Positions 17,094 through 25,217 of a stretch of 64,000 nt of DNA are shown here, in pieces. The DNA lies in NCBI RefSeq assembly GCF_004339725.1, contig NZ_SMGK01000003.1, positions 131,380 to 195,379 on the forward strand. The letters are read 5' to 3'. Position 1 is the stretch's first letter, and each line of letters opens with the position of its first letter. Position numbers and translations under genes: made by a program. Below the pieces are notes generated by a model. It made no database searches. It had not been told where the DNA came from and saw only the letters and a list, made by a program, of their open reading frames with translations. Origin of the DNA: Acidipila rosea (lineage in GTDB: Bacteria > Acidobacteriota > Terriglobia > Terriglobales > Acidobacteriaceae).

Positions 17094-17960
17094 TTATGCT
17101 TCAGGGGCAGGCGGAGCTCCCGCAAGGATCACGTTGTCGATCAGGCGCGTGGTTCCCACGAAGGCGGCGACGGTAAGCAGGATGCCGTTGCCAAGCTCGC
17201 TGGCCGGCAGCAGGGTATCCGGATCGACGGCGGCCAGATAGTCGAGGCGCACGGCCGGCTCCTGATCCAGAATGGCGTGGGCTTCGGCCAGGAGCACTGC
17301 AGGGTCGTGAACGCCTGCAGCCGCCTGCCGCTCCGCTGCGTGGAGTGCGCGGCTGAGCGCGAGCGCCTGCTGCCTTTCGGCGGCAGAGAGATAGCGGTTG
17401 CGCGAGCTCATCGCCAGCCCATCCGGGTCACGGGAGGTGGGGCAAACGATCAGCTCGAGGTTGAAGTTCAGGTCGCGCACCATCTGGCGCAGCACCGCCA
17501 CCTGGGCTGCATCCTTCTGCCCGAAGAAAGCTTTGTCCGGCGCGACGATGTTGAAGAGTTTCGCGACCACGGTGGCGACTCCGCGAAAATGCCCTGGGCG
17601 TGAGGCTCCGTCGAGCCTGTCGCTCAGTCCCGCAACTTCTACAAAGGTGATCGCGCCGGGCGGATAAATCTCCTCGACCTGCGGCGCAAAGACCCAGTCA
17701 ACCCCTTCGCTCTCCAGGAGTTCGCAGTCAGCCGCAAAGGTGCGCGGATATTTGGAGAAGTCTTCATTCGGTCCAAACTGTGTGGGATTTACGAAGATGG
17801 AGACGGTGACTGCATCGCAGCCTGCGCGTGCGGCGCGAACCAGCGAGAGATGTCCCTCATGCAGTGCGCCCATTGTCGGCACGAAGCCCAGTGTCTTCCG
17901 CGCGGCACGCAGTTCCCTGCCTGCGGCGCGAACTTCCGCGAGGGTGGTGAAGATACGCAT
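17094..17960 (-). CDS. panC: Pantothenate synthetase
   Basis: A 288-residue enzyme that joins pantoate and beta-alanine using ATP, the last step of vitamin B5 synthesis. The N-terminal FVPTMGALHEGHLSLV carries the HIGH-like nucleotide motif, followed by SIFVNPTQF, FGQKDAAQ and LAMSSRNRYLS, all in the expected order. The start overlaps the panB stop (TGATG), so translation is coupled. The length matches the family. No panD is present in the window, so beta-alanine must come from elsewhere. Confidence 0.96.
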   Translation of the reverse strand: MRIFTTLAEVRAAGRELRAARKTLGFVPTMGALHEGHLSLVRAARAGCDAVTVSIFVNPTQFGPNEDFSKYPRTFAADCELLESEGVDWVFAPQVEEIYPPGAITFVEVAGLSDRLDGASRPGHFRGVATVVAKLFNIVAPDKAFFGQKDAAQVAVLRQMVRDLNFNLELIVCPTSRDPDGLAMSSRNRYLSAAERQQALALSRALHAAERQAAAGVHDPAVLLAEAHAILDQEPAVRLDYLAAVDPDTLLPASELGNGILLTVAAFVGTTRLIDNVILAGAPPAPEA

Positions 17961-18844
17961 CAGGCTTTGCGCCTGCCGTTGCTCTGTTCGAGAGCCGAGG
18001 CCGCTTCCTTGCTCAGGTGGTAGCTCTCAGCGTCGGACGGAAAGGTGCGTGTCTCGACGTCGCGGACATAGCCTTCGATGGCTGTGCGGAAGAGCCCTGC
18101 GGCGTCTCCATACTGGCGGACAAACTTGGCGGGCTTGGCAAAGCTCAGGTTGACGAGATCATGGAAGACGAGAATTTGTCCGTCGCAATCCGGCCCTGCG
18201 CCGATGCCGATGGTCGGTACGTCTAGCCTCGCGGTGATGTGGCTGGCTGCTTCGCGGGGAATGCCCTCGAGCACGATCGCCACCGCGCCTGCGGCCTCGA
18301 GTGCCAATGCATCTTCGAGCAGATCGTCAGCCGCAGCCGCGGTCTTTCCCTGCACCTTGTAGCCACCCATGTGGTGGACCGACTGCGGCGTCAGCCCAAG
18401 ATGGCCAACGACCGGTATCTCCGCCTCGGTAAGCCGCTGCACGAGCGCTGCACGATTGGCGCCGCCCTCGATCTTCACTGCCTCCGCACCTGCTTCCTTG
18501 ATAAAGCGGACGGCATTCTCCACGGCGGTGTCGATGCTCATATGGTAGGAACCGAAGGGCATGTCGGCGACCAGCACGGCGCGCTTGACGGCTCTGCGTA
18601 CTGCACGGGTGTGGTGGAGCATCTCGTCGACCGTGACCGGCAGTGTGGTGTCATAGCCGAGCACCACCATGGCAAGCGAATCGCCAACCAGCACCAGGTC
18701 GATGCCGGCTTCATCGGCAATCCGCGCCGTGGAATAGTCATAGGCGGTTAGCGCAGCAATGGGCTGGCGGTTGCGCTTCTTTTCAGAGAGCGCAGGGAAA
18801 GTGACTTTGGCAGGTGTAGTTTCGCGGAAGCTGCTAACGCTCAT
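17960..18844 (-). CDS. panB: 3-methyl-2-oxobutanoate hydroxymethyltransferase
   Basis: A 294-residue barrel enzyme that makes ketopantoate from alpha-ketoisovalerate and 5,10-methylene-THF. Recognisable motifs are LTAYDYSTARIADEAGID, LVGDSLAMVVLGYDTTLPV, GAEAVKIEGG, VMGHLGL-like GHLGLTPQSVH and GIGAGPDCDGQILVFHD. It is the first gene of the panBC pair; the 81-bp gap to the next gene upstream holds the likely promoter. Folate-dependent chemistry links it loosely to the CADD-like gene at 34.9 kb. Confidence 0.96.
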   Translation of the reverse strand: MSVSSFRETTPAKVTFPALSEKKRNRQPIAALTAYDYSTARIADEAGIDLVLVGDSLAMVVLGYDTTLPVTVDEMLHHTRAVRRAVKRAVLVADMPFGSYHMSIDTAVENAVRFIKEAGAEAVKIEGGANRAALVQRLTEAEIPVVGHLGLTPQSVHHMGGYKVQGKTAAAADDLLEDALALEAAGAVAIVLEGIPREAASHITARLDVPTIGIGAGPDCDGQILVFHDLVNLSFAKPAKFVRQYGDAAGLFRTAIEGYVRDVETRTFPSDAESYHLSKEAASALEQSNGRRKA

Positions 18845-18925
18845 GGTTTTCTCCAGTGCAGCTCCCCGGCGTGGAGGATGCTGCCCGTATCCAACCCCAG
18901 ACTATACGCCTCCCGCGGCGGCGAG

Positions 18926-19450
18926 TCACATCAGGCGGCGGGGATGGGGAGGAGGTATGGCGCCAGGCAGCCGCCGGTCCAGTTCGCAGCGGACCTGGTT
19001 GAGGCCATACATGCAGTTCTCAAAATTGTCGGCAAGCCTGGCGAAGAGCGGTGCTTCACTGGCGTATTCGAAGAGGTCGAACTTGGAGACGATGTAGTAG
19101 CTTTCTTTGCCGGTGCGCACCATCTCAATGAGGCCCGGGTTTGCCTCGGGAAACATGCCCGAGCAGAAAAGCGAGAAGTCACCAATATGTTTGCGCACGG
19201 CCCGCTCCGCGTCGAATGACGGCGCTGTTCCGTGGATGGGGTCGGCGGCGACGACCATCTCCGCCACATCTTTGACCGGACGGCCCTGCGCATCGCGGAT
19301 CGAGTAGAGTTTTTCCGCAGCACAGAATTCGGTCAGCAGATCAGCAACATAAGAAGTAACCTCGGTGTCCTCCATCGCGAGGTGTTCGCTGTAGCAGTCA
19401 AAGACGACATCGTGGAAAAGCTGCCGGAGAGAGCTTCCATCGGGAACCAT
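18926..19450 (-). CDS. Conserved hypothetical protein
   Basis: A 174-residue soluble protein I do not recognise. It is helical with mixed charge, has no signal peptide or membrane segment, and contains Cys in FCAAEK, FCSGMF and NCMYGL. It ends in a Pro/Arg tail (PPPHPRRL). Codon use fits its neighbours, and the ATG at 19450 is preceded by GGGAGGAGGCAATC-like sequence (a strong GGAGG). It stands between the panB cluster and the divergent metallophosphoesterase. The strong ribosome site and the uninterrupted frame support a real gene; no function is assigned. Confidence 0.7.
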   Translation of the reverse strand: MVPDGSSLRQLFHDVVFDCYSEHLAMEDTEVTSYVADLLTEFCAAEKLYSIRDAQGRPVKDVAEMVVAADPIHGTAPSFDAERAVRKHIGDFSLFCSGMFPEANPGLIEMVRTGKESYYIVSKFDLFEYASEAPLFARLADNFENCMYGLNQVRCELDRRLPGAIPPPHPRRLM

Positions 19451-19653
19451 GATTGCCTCCTCCCATTGTTACAACTCTATGAACCCAGACTCTAGCCGAT
19501 TTGTTGCAGGCCGGATAGTTAAAAGATCGGCACCTGCCGCATTTCTTTAGCAGTCAGTCCTTTTGTCTGCGAGCAGATTTCCTCATCTGTTATTCACGAG
19601 TGCCAAATAGGATTCTCGGCAGTCTATTTTGTCAGGAACAGGAGACCGTGCTC

Positions 19654-20922
19654 ATGCCCAGTCATCCGCGCAGGAAGGCCATCCGCGCACCACGCGCAAC
19701 CGCTGCAGCGCAGCCCGTCTTTGGCCAGCCGCAGTTGAGTCCCGATCCGTCTTCCTTCGTAAAGCCTCATCCTTCTGACTCCGGCCTCTACCGCCGCACC
19801 AATAACAAGCTGGTGCAGCCTGTGCCCGAGCCGCGCAGCGCGGGCAGCGGCACAACCGTAGAGCCGGTGCTTACGCTGGCCGAGGTTTATGGCGACGCGG
19901 GGCCCGCGAAAGTTGCCGCGATCGAGAAGGCTGGGCAGGTTGTTTTTCACTGCGTGGGAGACACGGGCAGCGTCAAGGGCCCGGAGACGCAGTCCCTGGT
20001 GGCCGACAAGATGGTCTCGGACTTCAATGAAGTGAACCGGGCCAACGTGCCGTCGTTCTTCTTTCATCTTGGCGATGTGGTCTACAGCTTCGGTGAGGGC
20101 AAGTACTACTACGACCAGTTCTACGAACCTTACCGCGACTACCCGGGTCCGATCATCGCAATTCCCGGCAACCATGATGGGCTGGTCTACGGCGGCGACT
20201 CCGCGCCCACGCTCGACGCCTTTCTGCGCAACTTCTGCGCGCCCGCGCCGGTGCGTACGGCGGAGGCTGGCGGTCTGCTGCGCACGGCGATGATCGCGCC
20301 CAGCGTCTACTTCACGCTGGAGTCGCCCTTTGTCCGCATTCTAGGGCTCTACAGCAACGTGCTCGAAGACCCGGGCATCATCTCCAGCGAGGGCGGCACG
20401 CGGCCACAGTTGGACGATCGCCAGTTGAACTACCTGACGGCTGCACTCAAGCGGTGCAAACAGGAGAAATATGCAGGCGCAGTGATTCTCGCCGTACATC
20501 ATCCGCCCTTCACCGGCGGGGTGAACCACAGCGGCAGCCCCCGCATGCTTGAGGAGATGGATAAATGTTGCGAGGCGGCGGGATTCTGGCCCCATGCCGT
20601 GGTGTCAGGGCATGCACACAACTACCAGCGGTATACGCGAAGCGTAGCCGGGTTGCAGGTGCCGTATCTCGTTGCAGGAGATGGGGGCCACGGATTGGCT
20701 CGCATCCGGACGGATGTCTACGGGCAGCCGGTACGGACGCCCTATCCGGTGACCAGCACGCTCAGCTTTGACAGTTATGACGACACGAAATATGGCTATC
20801 TGAGGGTCATCGTCAACGCGCAGAAGATACGGATTGAGTATCACACTGCCGCCGACGGCACCACGATGAAGACTCCAGACGACCAGATAACCGTGGATCT
20901 GAAGACCCGGGTCCTGAGTTAG
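19654..20922 (+). CDS. Metallophosphoesterase (calcineurin-like)
   Basis: About 422 residues from the ATG at 19654, which has AGGAGA nine bases upstream; an in-frame GTG six bases earlier is too close to that site. A disordered N-terminus rich in Pro/Arg (about 70 residues) precedes the catalytic domain. The di-metal motifs appear in order: GDTGS, HLGDVVYSFG, IPGNHDG, AVHHPPFTGG and SGHAHNYQRY. This is close to purple-acid-phosphatase-like or alkaline-phosphatase-like calcineurin folds. No signal peptide is evident, so it may be cytoplasmic. The substrate is unknown. It is convergent with the MoaB/MogA gene six bases downstream. Confidence 0.85.
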   Translation: MPSHPRRKAIRAPRATAAAQPVFGQPQLSPDPSSFVKPHPSDSGLYRRTNNKLVQPVPEPRSAGSGTTVEPVLTLAEVYGDAGPAKVAAIEKAGQVVFHCVGDTGSVKGPETQSLVADKMVSDFNEVNRANVPSFFFHLGDVVYSFGEGKYYYDQFYEPYRDYPGPIIAIPGNHDGLVYGGDSAPTLDAFLRNFCAPAPVRTAEAGGLLRTAMIAPSVYFTLESPFVRILGLYSNVLEDPGIISSEGGTRPQLDDRQLNYLTAALKRCKQEKYAGAVILAVHHPPFTGGVNHSGSPRMLEEMDKCCEAAGFWPHAVVSGHAHNYQRYTRSVAGLQVPYLVAGDGGHGLARIRTDVYGQPVRTPYPVTSTLSFDSYDDTKYGYLRVIVNAQKIRIEYHTAADGTTMKTPDDQITVDLKTRVLS

Positions 20923-20928
20923 AGAAGG

Positions 20929-21405
20929 TCAGTGTCCGGGGTTTTCCCCGGCCAGCAGGGCAAGGGCGTGCGGCAATAGTGGAAGGATAGCCTGCAGCGA
21001 GGTTACGGCGCCGCGGGGGCTTCCGGGCAGGTTGACGATCAAGACAGCGCCTCTGGTGCCGCAGACCCCGCGGCTCAGAGCTGCAAATGGTGTCTCACGC
21101 AGTCCGGCAGCACGCATCTGCTCGGCCAGACCTTCTACCATCCGCTCGCAGACGGCGCGGGTAGCCTCAGGGGTAACGTCGCGTGGGGCCAATCCGGTCC
21201 CTCCCGTGGTCACGACCAGGGCTGCCTCGCCCGCGGCGGCTCGGAGGGCGTCTTCAATCTGCGGCTGCTCGTCAGGCACGGTCACAAGACGCAGCACATG
21301 CAGCCCCGCCGCCTCCAGCGCGGCCTTCACAGCCGGGCCTGAGCCGTCCACCCGGGTGCCGTTAAAGCATGAATCGCTTACTGTTATCGCCACTGCGTCA
21401 CGCAT
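20929..21405 (-). CDS. MoaB/MogA-family molybdopterin protein
   Basis: A 158-residue MoCF-fold protein. The signature TTGGTGLAPRDVTPEA binds molybdopterin, and the later NLPGSPRGAV closes the pocket. The N-terminal AITVSDSCFNGTRVDGSG fits MogA/MoaB adenylyltransferases that adenylylate molybdopterin before metal insertion. No other moa or mod gene is in the window. The length matches single-domain MoaB/MogA rather than MoeA. The name cannot be fixed between moaB and mogA from sequence alone. Confidence 0.88.
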   Translation of the reverse strand: MRDAVAITVSDSCFNGTRVDGSGPAVKAALEAAGLHVLRLVTVPDEQPQIEDALRAAAGEAALVVTTGGTGLAPRDVTPEATRAVCERMVEGLAEQMRAAGLRETPFAALSRGVCGTRGAVLIVNLPGSPRGAVTSLQAILPLLPHALALLAGENPGH

Positions 21406-21550
21406 TTTGCTGATTGTAACCCTGAGGCTCCGTTAGGGGCCGTCCGGGATATATTGTGGATAATCGCGTTAAGGATGAGAGAATAGGCCAGAACGTCCGT
21501 CAAAGCTTAGAGGCCAACGCAGCTGGATCAGGCGTTAACAAGTTTTAAGA

Positions 21551-22660
21551 ATGCCCATCACCGAACTTCCACCCACCTCACCGGGCACGCCACCCGAGCG
21601 ACTTCGCAGGTCGCGTCGCCGGCCACGGTATGAAGAACTCGAGCCGCACGACCTTCTCCACGTCATCGACGATCTTGAAGACGAGCGGGCACGGGCGCGT
21701 ATTCGCGAAATGGTATGGATTTCGCTGCTCGCCCACCTGTTGTTTTTCTGGTATCTGGCTTATGGGCCTCGTTATTTCCGCCATGTTATGGTGCGCGACC
21801 CCTCCGTAATTCTCAAGCAGCGCGAGAAGGAACTGACCTATCTCGATATGCCTCCGGATGCGTTGAAGCAGATCAGGCCGAAGAAGCAGGCGCCGCTTTC
21901 AGACAAGAACCGCCAGGCGCAGACGCAGCATCCGACGCTCGATAAGAAGACTCTGCAGGAGCTCGAAGCGATGCGCAGGGCAGGGCCACCCGTGCCGCAG
22001 TTGCCCCCGGGTCCCAAGCCGGCGCCGAAACAGGAACAGGCGCAGCCACAGCCGGCGCAGCAGATGGCTCAGGCTCAACCTCAGCCGCAACCGCAACCCA
22101 AGCAGCCGCCCACGCAGCCGCTGCAGCAGTCGCAGCAGAGCCAGCTGGAGGCTCCCAAGCCGGCTCCGACGAAGCCCGACTTCAACACCGGCCCTGCTAC
22201 CGCCGGAGATGCAATCAAGCAGGCCATGAAACAAGCCCAGCAGCCCGGCGTCTTTAACGGGGGTGGTGGGGGCGATATGGGCCGCAATGCGCCCTCGTCG
22301 CACGGCGGGATGAACGGCGCCGTCGATATCCTCAGCGATACGCTGGGGGTGGATTTCGGCCCATACATGCAGCGGGTGATCTATGACACGAAGCGGGCCT
22401 GGTATCCCATCATTCCCGTGTCCGCGCAGCCTCCGCTCAACCGGCAGGGAAAGGTCGCCATCCGCTTCAAGATCATGCCGGATGGCTCCGTTAAGAGCAT
22501 GACGCTGGAGCTTCCCTCTGGCGATGTATCTCTCGATCGCGCGGCCTGGGGCGGCATCACGGGCGCTTCGCCCTATCCCCCCTTGCCGAAGAACTTCAAG
22601 GGGCCGTTCCTGGAGCTGCGTTTCTACTTCCTCTATAACATCCGTCCCGGGGATGAATAA
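21551..22660 (+). CDS. TonB/TolA-like energy-transducing protein
   Basis: A 369-residue inner-membrane protein. A charged N-terminus (about 55 residues) is followed by one membrane helix (ISLLAHLLFFWYLAYG). A long Pro/Gln-rich periplasmic spacer (about 110-210, with repeats of QPQPQP type) follows, then a Gly/Asp linker and a C-terminal TonB-like domain (YMQRVIYDTKRAWYPIIPV through LELRFYFLYN). It probably passes proton-motive energy to TonB-dependent receptors such as the one at 2-5.5 kb, or works in Tol-type envelope maintenance. An extra-long cytoplasmic N-terminus is unlike classical TonB. The start lacks a good ribosome-binding site. Confidence 0.82.
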   Translation: MPITELPPTSPGTPPERLRRSRRRPRYEELEPHDLLHVIDDLEDERARARIREMVWISLLAHLLFFWYLAYGPRYFRHVMVRDPSVILKQREKELTYLDMPPDALKQIRPKKQAPLSDKNRQAQTQHPTLDKKTLQELEAMRRAGPPVPQLPPGPKPAPKQEQAQPQPAQQMAQAQPQPQPQPKQPPTQPLQQSQQSQLEAPKPAPTKPDFNTGPATAGDAIKQAMKQAQQPGVFNGGGGGDMGRNAPSSHGGMNGAVDILSDTLGVDFGPYMQRVIYDTKRAWYPIIPVSAQPPLNRQGKVAIRFKIMPDGSVKSMTLELPSGDVSLDRAAWGGITGASPYPPLPKNFKGPFLELRFYFLYNIRPGDE

Positions 22661-22666
22661 GCAGGG

Positions 22667-22807
22667 ATGAGCAGTCAGGTTCACCAGCAGCTTCGCCGCC
22701 GTCAGATCGCAGGTCTGCTGCTGGTGGCCGGGGTGATTTTAGCGGTGGCGCTGTTGCGTGCCGATCCCCATGTACTCTTTGCGCCGGGGTGGTGGCGTGT
22801 CTGGTAG
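22667..22807 (+). CDS. Small single-helix membrane protein (46 residues)
   Basis: Starts six bases after the TonB-like stop with ATG at 22667, close behind AGCAGGG. It encodes a basic head (QLRRRQ), a hydrophobic helix (IAGLLLVAGVILAVALL) and a short tail ending FAPGWWRVW. The frame ends with TAG at 22805-22807 and overlaps the likely miaA start. Membrane topology, spacing and translational overlap support a real gene in the TonB-like/miaA operon. No family is recognised. Confidence 0.5.
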   Translation: MSSQVHQQLRRRQIAGLLLVAGVILAVALLRADPHVLFAPGWWRVW

Positions 22808-23726
22808 CCTGCCGTTGCTGGTTGTGCTGCTGGGGCCGACAGCAAGCGGCAAAACCGGGTTGGCAGTCGATCTAGCTACGCGCTTCAACGGAGAAGTCGT
22901 AAGCTGCGACTCGGTGGCTGTCTACCGCGGTATGGACATCGGCTCGGCCAAACCCTCTGCGCAGGAGCGCAAACAGGTTCCCCACCATCTGATCGACGTG
23001 GTTGACCTGGATGAGCACTACACCGCCGGGGACTACAGCCGGCACGCCCGCGCCGCTCTCACTGAGATCGCCGGCCGTGGCCATCTGCCGATTGTCACCG
23101 GCGGCACGGGGCTCTATCTGCGCGCGCTCATCGAGGGACTCTTTCCAGGGCCTGAGCGCTCCGAGCAGGTACGCGTGCGACTTCGGAGAAGCAACGAGAG
23201 GCACTCTCCGGGCTGGCTTCACCGGATCCTGACCCGCCTCGATCCTGCGCTTGCTGCGCGAATCCATGCGAACGATACACCCAAGCTTATTCGCGCCATC
23301 GAGGTTTGCCTGAGCGCGCGCAAGCCGATGTCGCAGGCGTGGGAGGCCGGCCGCCTGCCGCTTCGTGGCTTTCGCATCCTGCGCATTGGGCTCGACCCTT
23401 CTCGGCAGGCGCTCTACCAGCGCATCAATGCGCGGGCGGCGGCCATGTTCGAGCAGGGGCTGGTCGAAGAGACCAGGAATCTTGTTGCGCGGTATGGCGA
23501 GGCTCCCCGCGCCCTCGATTCGCTTGGTTATCGCCAAGCCCGTGCTGCGCTGCGCGGTGAGGTGCCGCTGGCCGAAGCGATCCACGCGGCTCAGCAGGGG
23601 CATCGTAACTATGCCAAGCGCCAGCTCACTTGGTTTCGCCGCGAGCCGGAGGTGAACTGGCTCAAAGGCTTCGGCGATGATGCCGCCATTGCAGCGCAAT
23701 CTGCAGAAATCATTGAGCGCCTATAA
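22797..23726 (+). CDS. miaA: tRNA dimethylallyltransferase
   Basis: Transfers an isopentenyl group to A37 of tRNAs that read UNN codons. The P-loop GPTASGKT, then SCDSVAVYRGMDIGSAKP, TGGTGLYLRAL and LRIGLDPSRQALYQRIN are all in place; the C-terminal YAKRQLTWFR binds tRNA. The GTG at 22797 gives the short N-terminus usual for MiaA (VSGSLPLLVVLLGPTASG). Earlier in-frame starts exist (GTG at 22758 and ATG at 22770) and would add up to 13 residues, so the start is uncertain. It overlaps the small membrane ORF by 11 bases. Confidence 0.93.
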   Translation: MSGSLPLLVVLLGPTASGKTGLAVDLATRFNGEVVSCDSVAVYRGMDIGSAKPSAQERKQVPHHLIDVVDLDEHYTAGDYSRHARAALTEIAGRGHLPIVTGGTGLYLRALIEGLFPGPERSEQVRVRLRRSNERHSPGWLHRILTRLDPALAARIHANDTPKLIRAIEVCLSARKPMSQAWEAGRLPLRGFRILRIGLDPSRQALYQRINARAAAMFEQGLVEETRNLVARYGEAPRALDSLGYRQARAALRGEVPLAEAIHAAQQGHRNYAKRQLTWFRREPEVNWLKGFGDDAAIAAQSAEIIERL

Positions 23727-23783
23727 ACCTGCACGAGCTGACGTGTAACGCGAATTCGCCCTGATGCTTTCGCGATGCCCCGA

Positions 23784-24785
23784 TCAGGCTGGCTCCATCT
23801 CGATCTGACGCAGAAATCCAGCAAGCTCTTCGGGCAATGGCGCGCTCAGGTGCAGCACCTCGCCGGTGCGTGGGTGGGTGAATGCGAGCTCCGCCGCATG
23901 CAGAAAATTCCGCTCCAGCCTGATGGGCTTGGCCTGGTTCGGAGGCTGCACCAGGCGCGCAGGCGCGCCGTAGAGAGTGTCGCCCACCACCGCGTGGCCG
24001 ATCGACGAGAGGTGGACGCGAATCTGGTGGGTTCGGCCCGTTTCGATACGGACCCTCACCAACGTAAACGCGCCATAACGCGACTGTATCCGGCGCTCCA
24101 CCGTGTAGTGAGAGAGCGCTGCGCGCGGGCCGCCCGGGGTTCCCGGCGATCCGCTCCGGCGGGTTGTCATCCGCGTCCGGCGAATCGCATCACGGCTGAT
24201 GGCGAGGTCAATGCTGCCCACGCTCTTCTTTATCTCGCCGTGGACAAGCGCGACATAGGTCTTCTTCATCAGGCGGTGTGCAAACATCTCCGAGAGCTGC
24301 CGGTGGATCTGGTCGTTACGCGCGACCACGATCAGTCCGCTGGTCTGCTTATCGAGGCGATGAACGATGCCCGGACGCGTGGGACCTCCAACAGTGGAAA
24401 GCTGACCATAGTGATGCAGCAGAGCGTTGACCAGTGTGCCCCGGTTGCGATCTTCATCGGTCCCGCCCGCGCCTGCATGCACCATCATTCCGGCAGGCTT
24501 GTTGATGACCGAAAGGTCGGCATCTTCATAGACGATGTTGAGCGGGATATCTTCTGAGATGGCACGCAGCGGCGGTGGCTCGGGCTCACCCAGGATGGCG
24601 ATCGATTCGCCACCACGCAGCTTGAGAGAAGCTTTCGCGGCTTTGCCGTTCACCTGTACCTGCTCCTGCGAGAGCATCAGCTGCACGCGGGCGCGGCTCA
24701 CGCCCGTCAGCTGGGCAGTGAGCCATGCATCGAGCCGGAGCCCGCTCGCATCGGGTGGTACGACGAGGGACGAATGTTGCGTCAT
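23784..24785 (-). CDS. rluD: 23S rRNA pseudouridine synthase RluD-like
   Basis: A 333-residue RluA-family enzyme. The N-terminal S4 RNA-binding domain (LDAWLTAQLTGVSRARVQLML) precedes the catalytic domain with GIVHRLDKQTSGLIVVAR, which holds the catalytic Asp, then TGRTHQIRVHL. The arrangement fits RluD (helix 69 of 23S rRNA) better than the single-domain RluA, but RluC cannot be excluded. A Gly/Pro/Arg insert (RRSGSPGTPGGPR) lies inside the catalytic domain. It is convergent with miaA. Confidence 0.88.
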   Translation of the reverse strand: MTQHSSLVVPPDASGLRLDAWLTAQLTGVSRARVQLMLSQEQVQVNGKAAKASLKLRGGESIAILGEPEPPPLRAISEDIPLNIVYEDADLSVINKPAGMMVHAGAGGTDEDRNRGTLVNALLHHYGQLSTVGGPTRPGIVHRLDKQTSGLIVVARNDQIHRQLSEMFAHRLMKKTYVALVHGEIKKSVGSIDLAISRDAIRRTRMTTRRSGSPGTPGGPRAALSHYTVERRIQSRYGAFTLVRVRIETGRTHQIRVHLSSIGHAVVGDTLYGAPARLVQPPNQAKPIRLERNFLHAAELAFTHPRTGEVLHLSAPLPEELAGFLRQIEMEPA

Positions 24786-24847
24786 GCAGATTGCATCCTA
24801 GCGGCACAGAATGCCCGGCGTATCTCTTTGCCGGGGTGAGCGTCCTC

Positions 24848-25135
24848 TTAGTGTTCGCGATAGTTCATTGCTTCGGCAGCGGCGATCCACATGTTCAACA
24901 GGCCAAGGCCTGAAGCGACTCCGCGCACCACGCCGCTCAACGCGACCGTCGACAGATAGGGAATATAGCTCAGCAGATGGTTGTCGTCCCAGATGTGGGT
25001 CCACGGCAGCACCACAAGCAGCATGCCGATGTAGAGACGTACGATGACTCGTACAAACAGGTCAGAACGCCTGAGCCATGGCGAACTGCCAGATTTTCTG
25101 GGGGGTGCTTCGGGTGTATGCGGCAATGGTGTCAT
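24848..25135 (-). CDS. Small two-helix membrane protein
   Basis: A 95-residue protein with a Pro-rich basic N-terminus (residues 1-25). Two hydrophobic segments follow (VRLYIGMLLVVLPWTHIW; YLSTVALSGVVRGVASGLGLLNMWIAAAEA). It lies between rluD and typA on the same strand. No ribosome-binding site is obvious before the ATG at 25135. I do not recognise the family; compositional bias and membrane pattern argue that the frame is coding. Confidence 0.65.
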   Translation of the reverse strand: MTPLPHTPEAPPRKSGSSPWLRRSDLFVRVIVRLYIGMLLVVLPWTHIWDDNHLLSYIPYLSTVALSGVVRGVASGLGLLNMWIAAAEAMNYREH

Positions 25136-25217
25136 GCGAAAGAAAGAAGCGGGCCAATGCAGTATGCAAGGCCCGCCGGTCTGTGACTCATCTTCAAACT
25201 AACATAGCAACCGCTGT

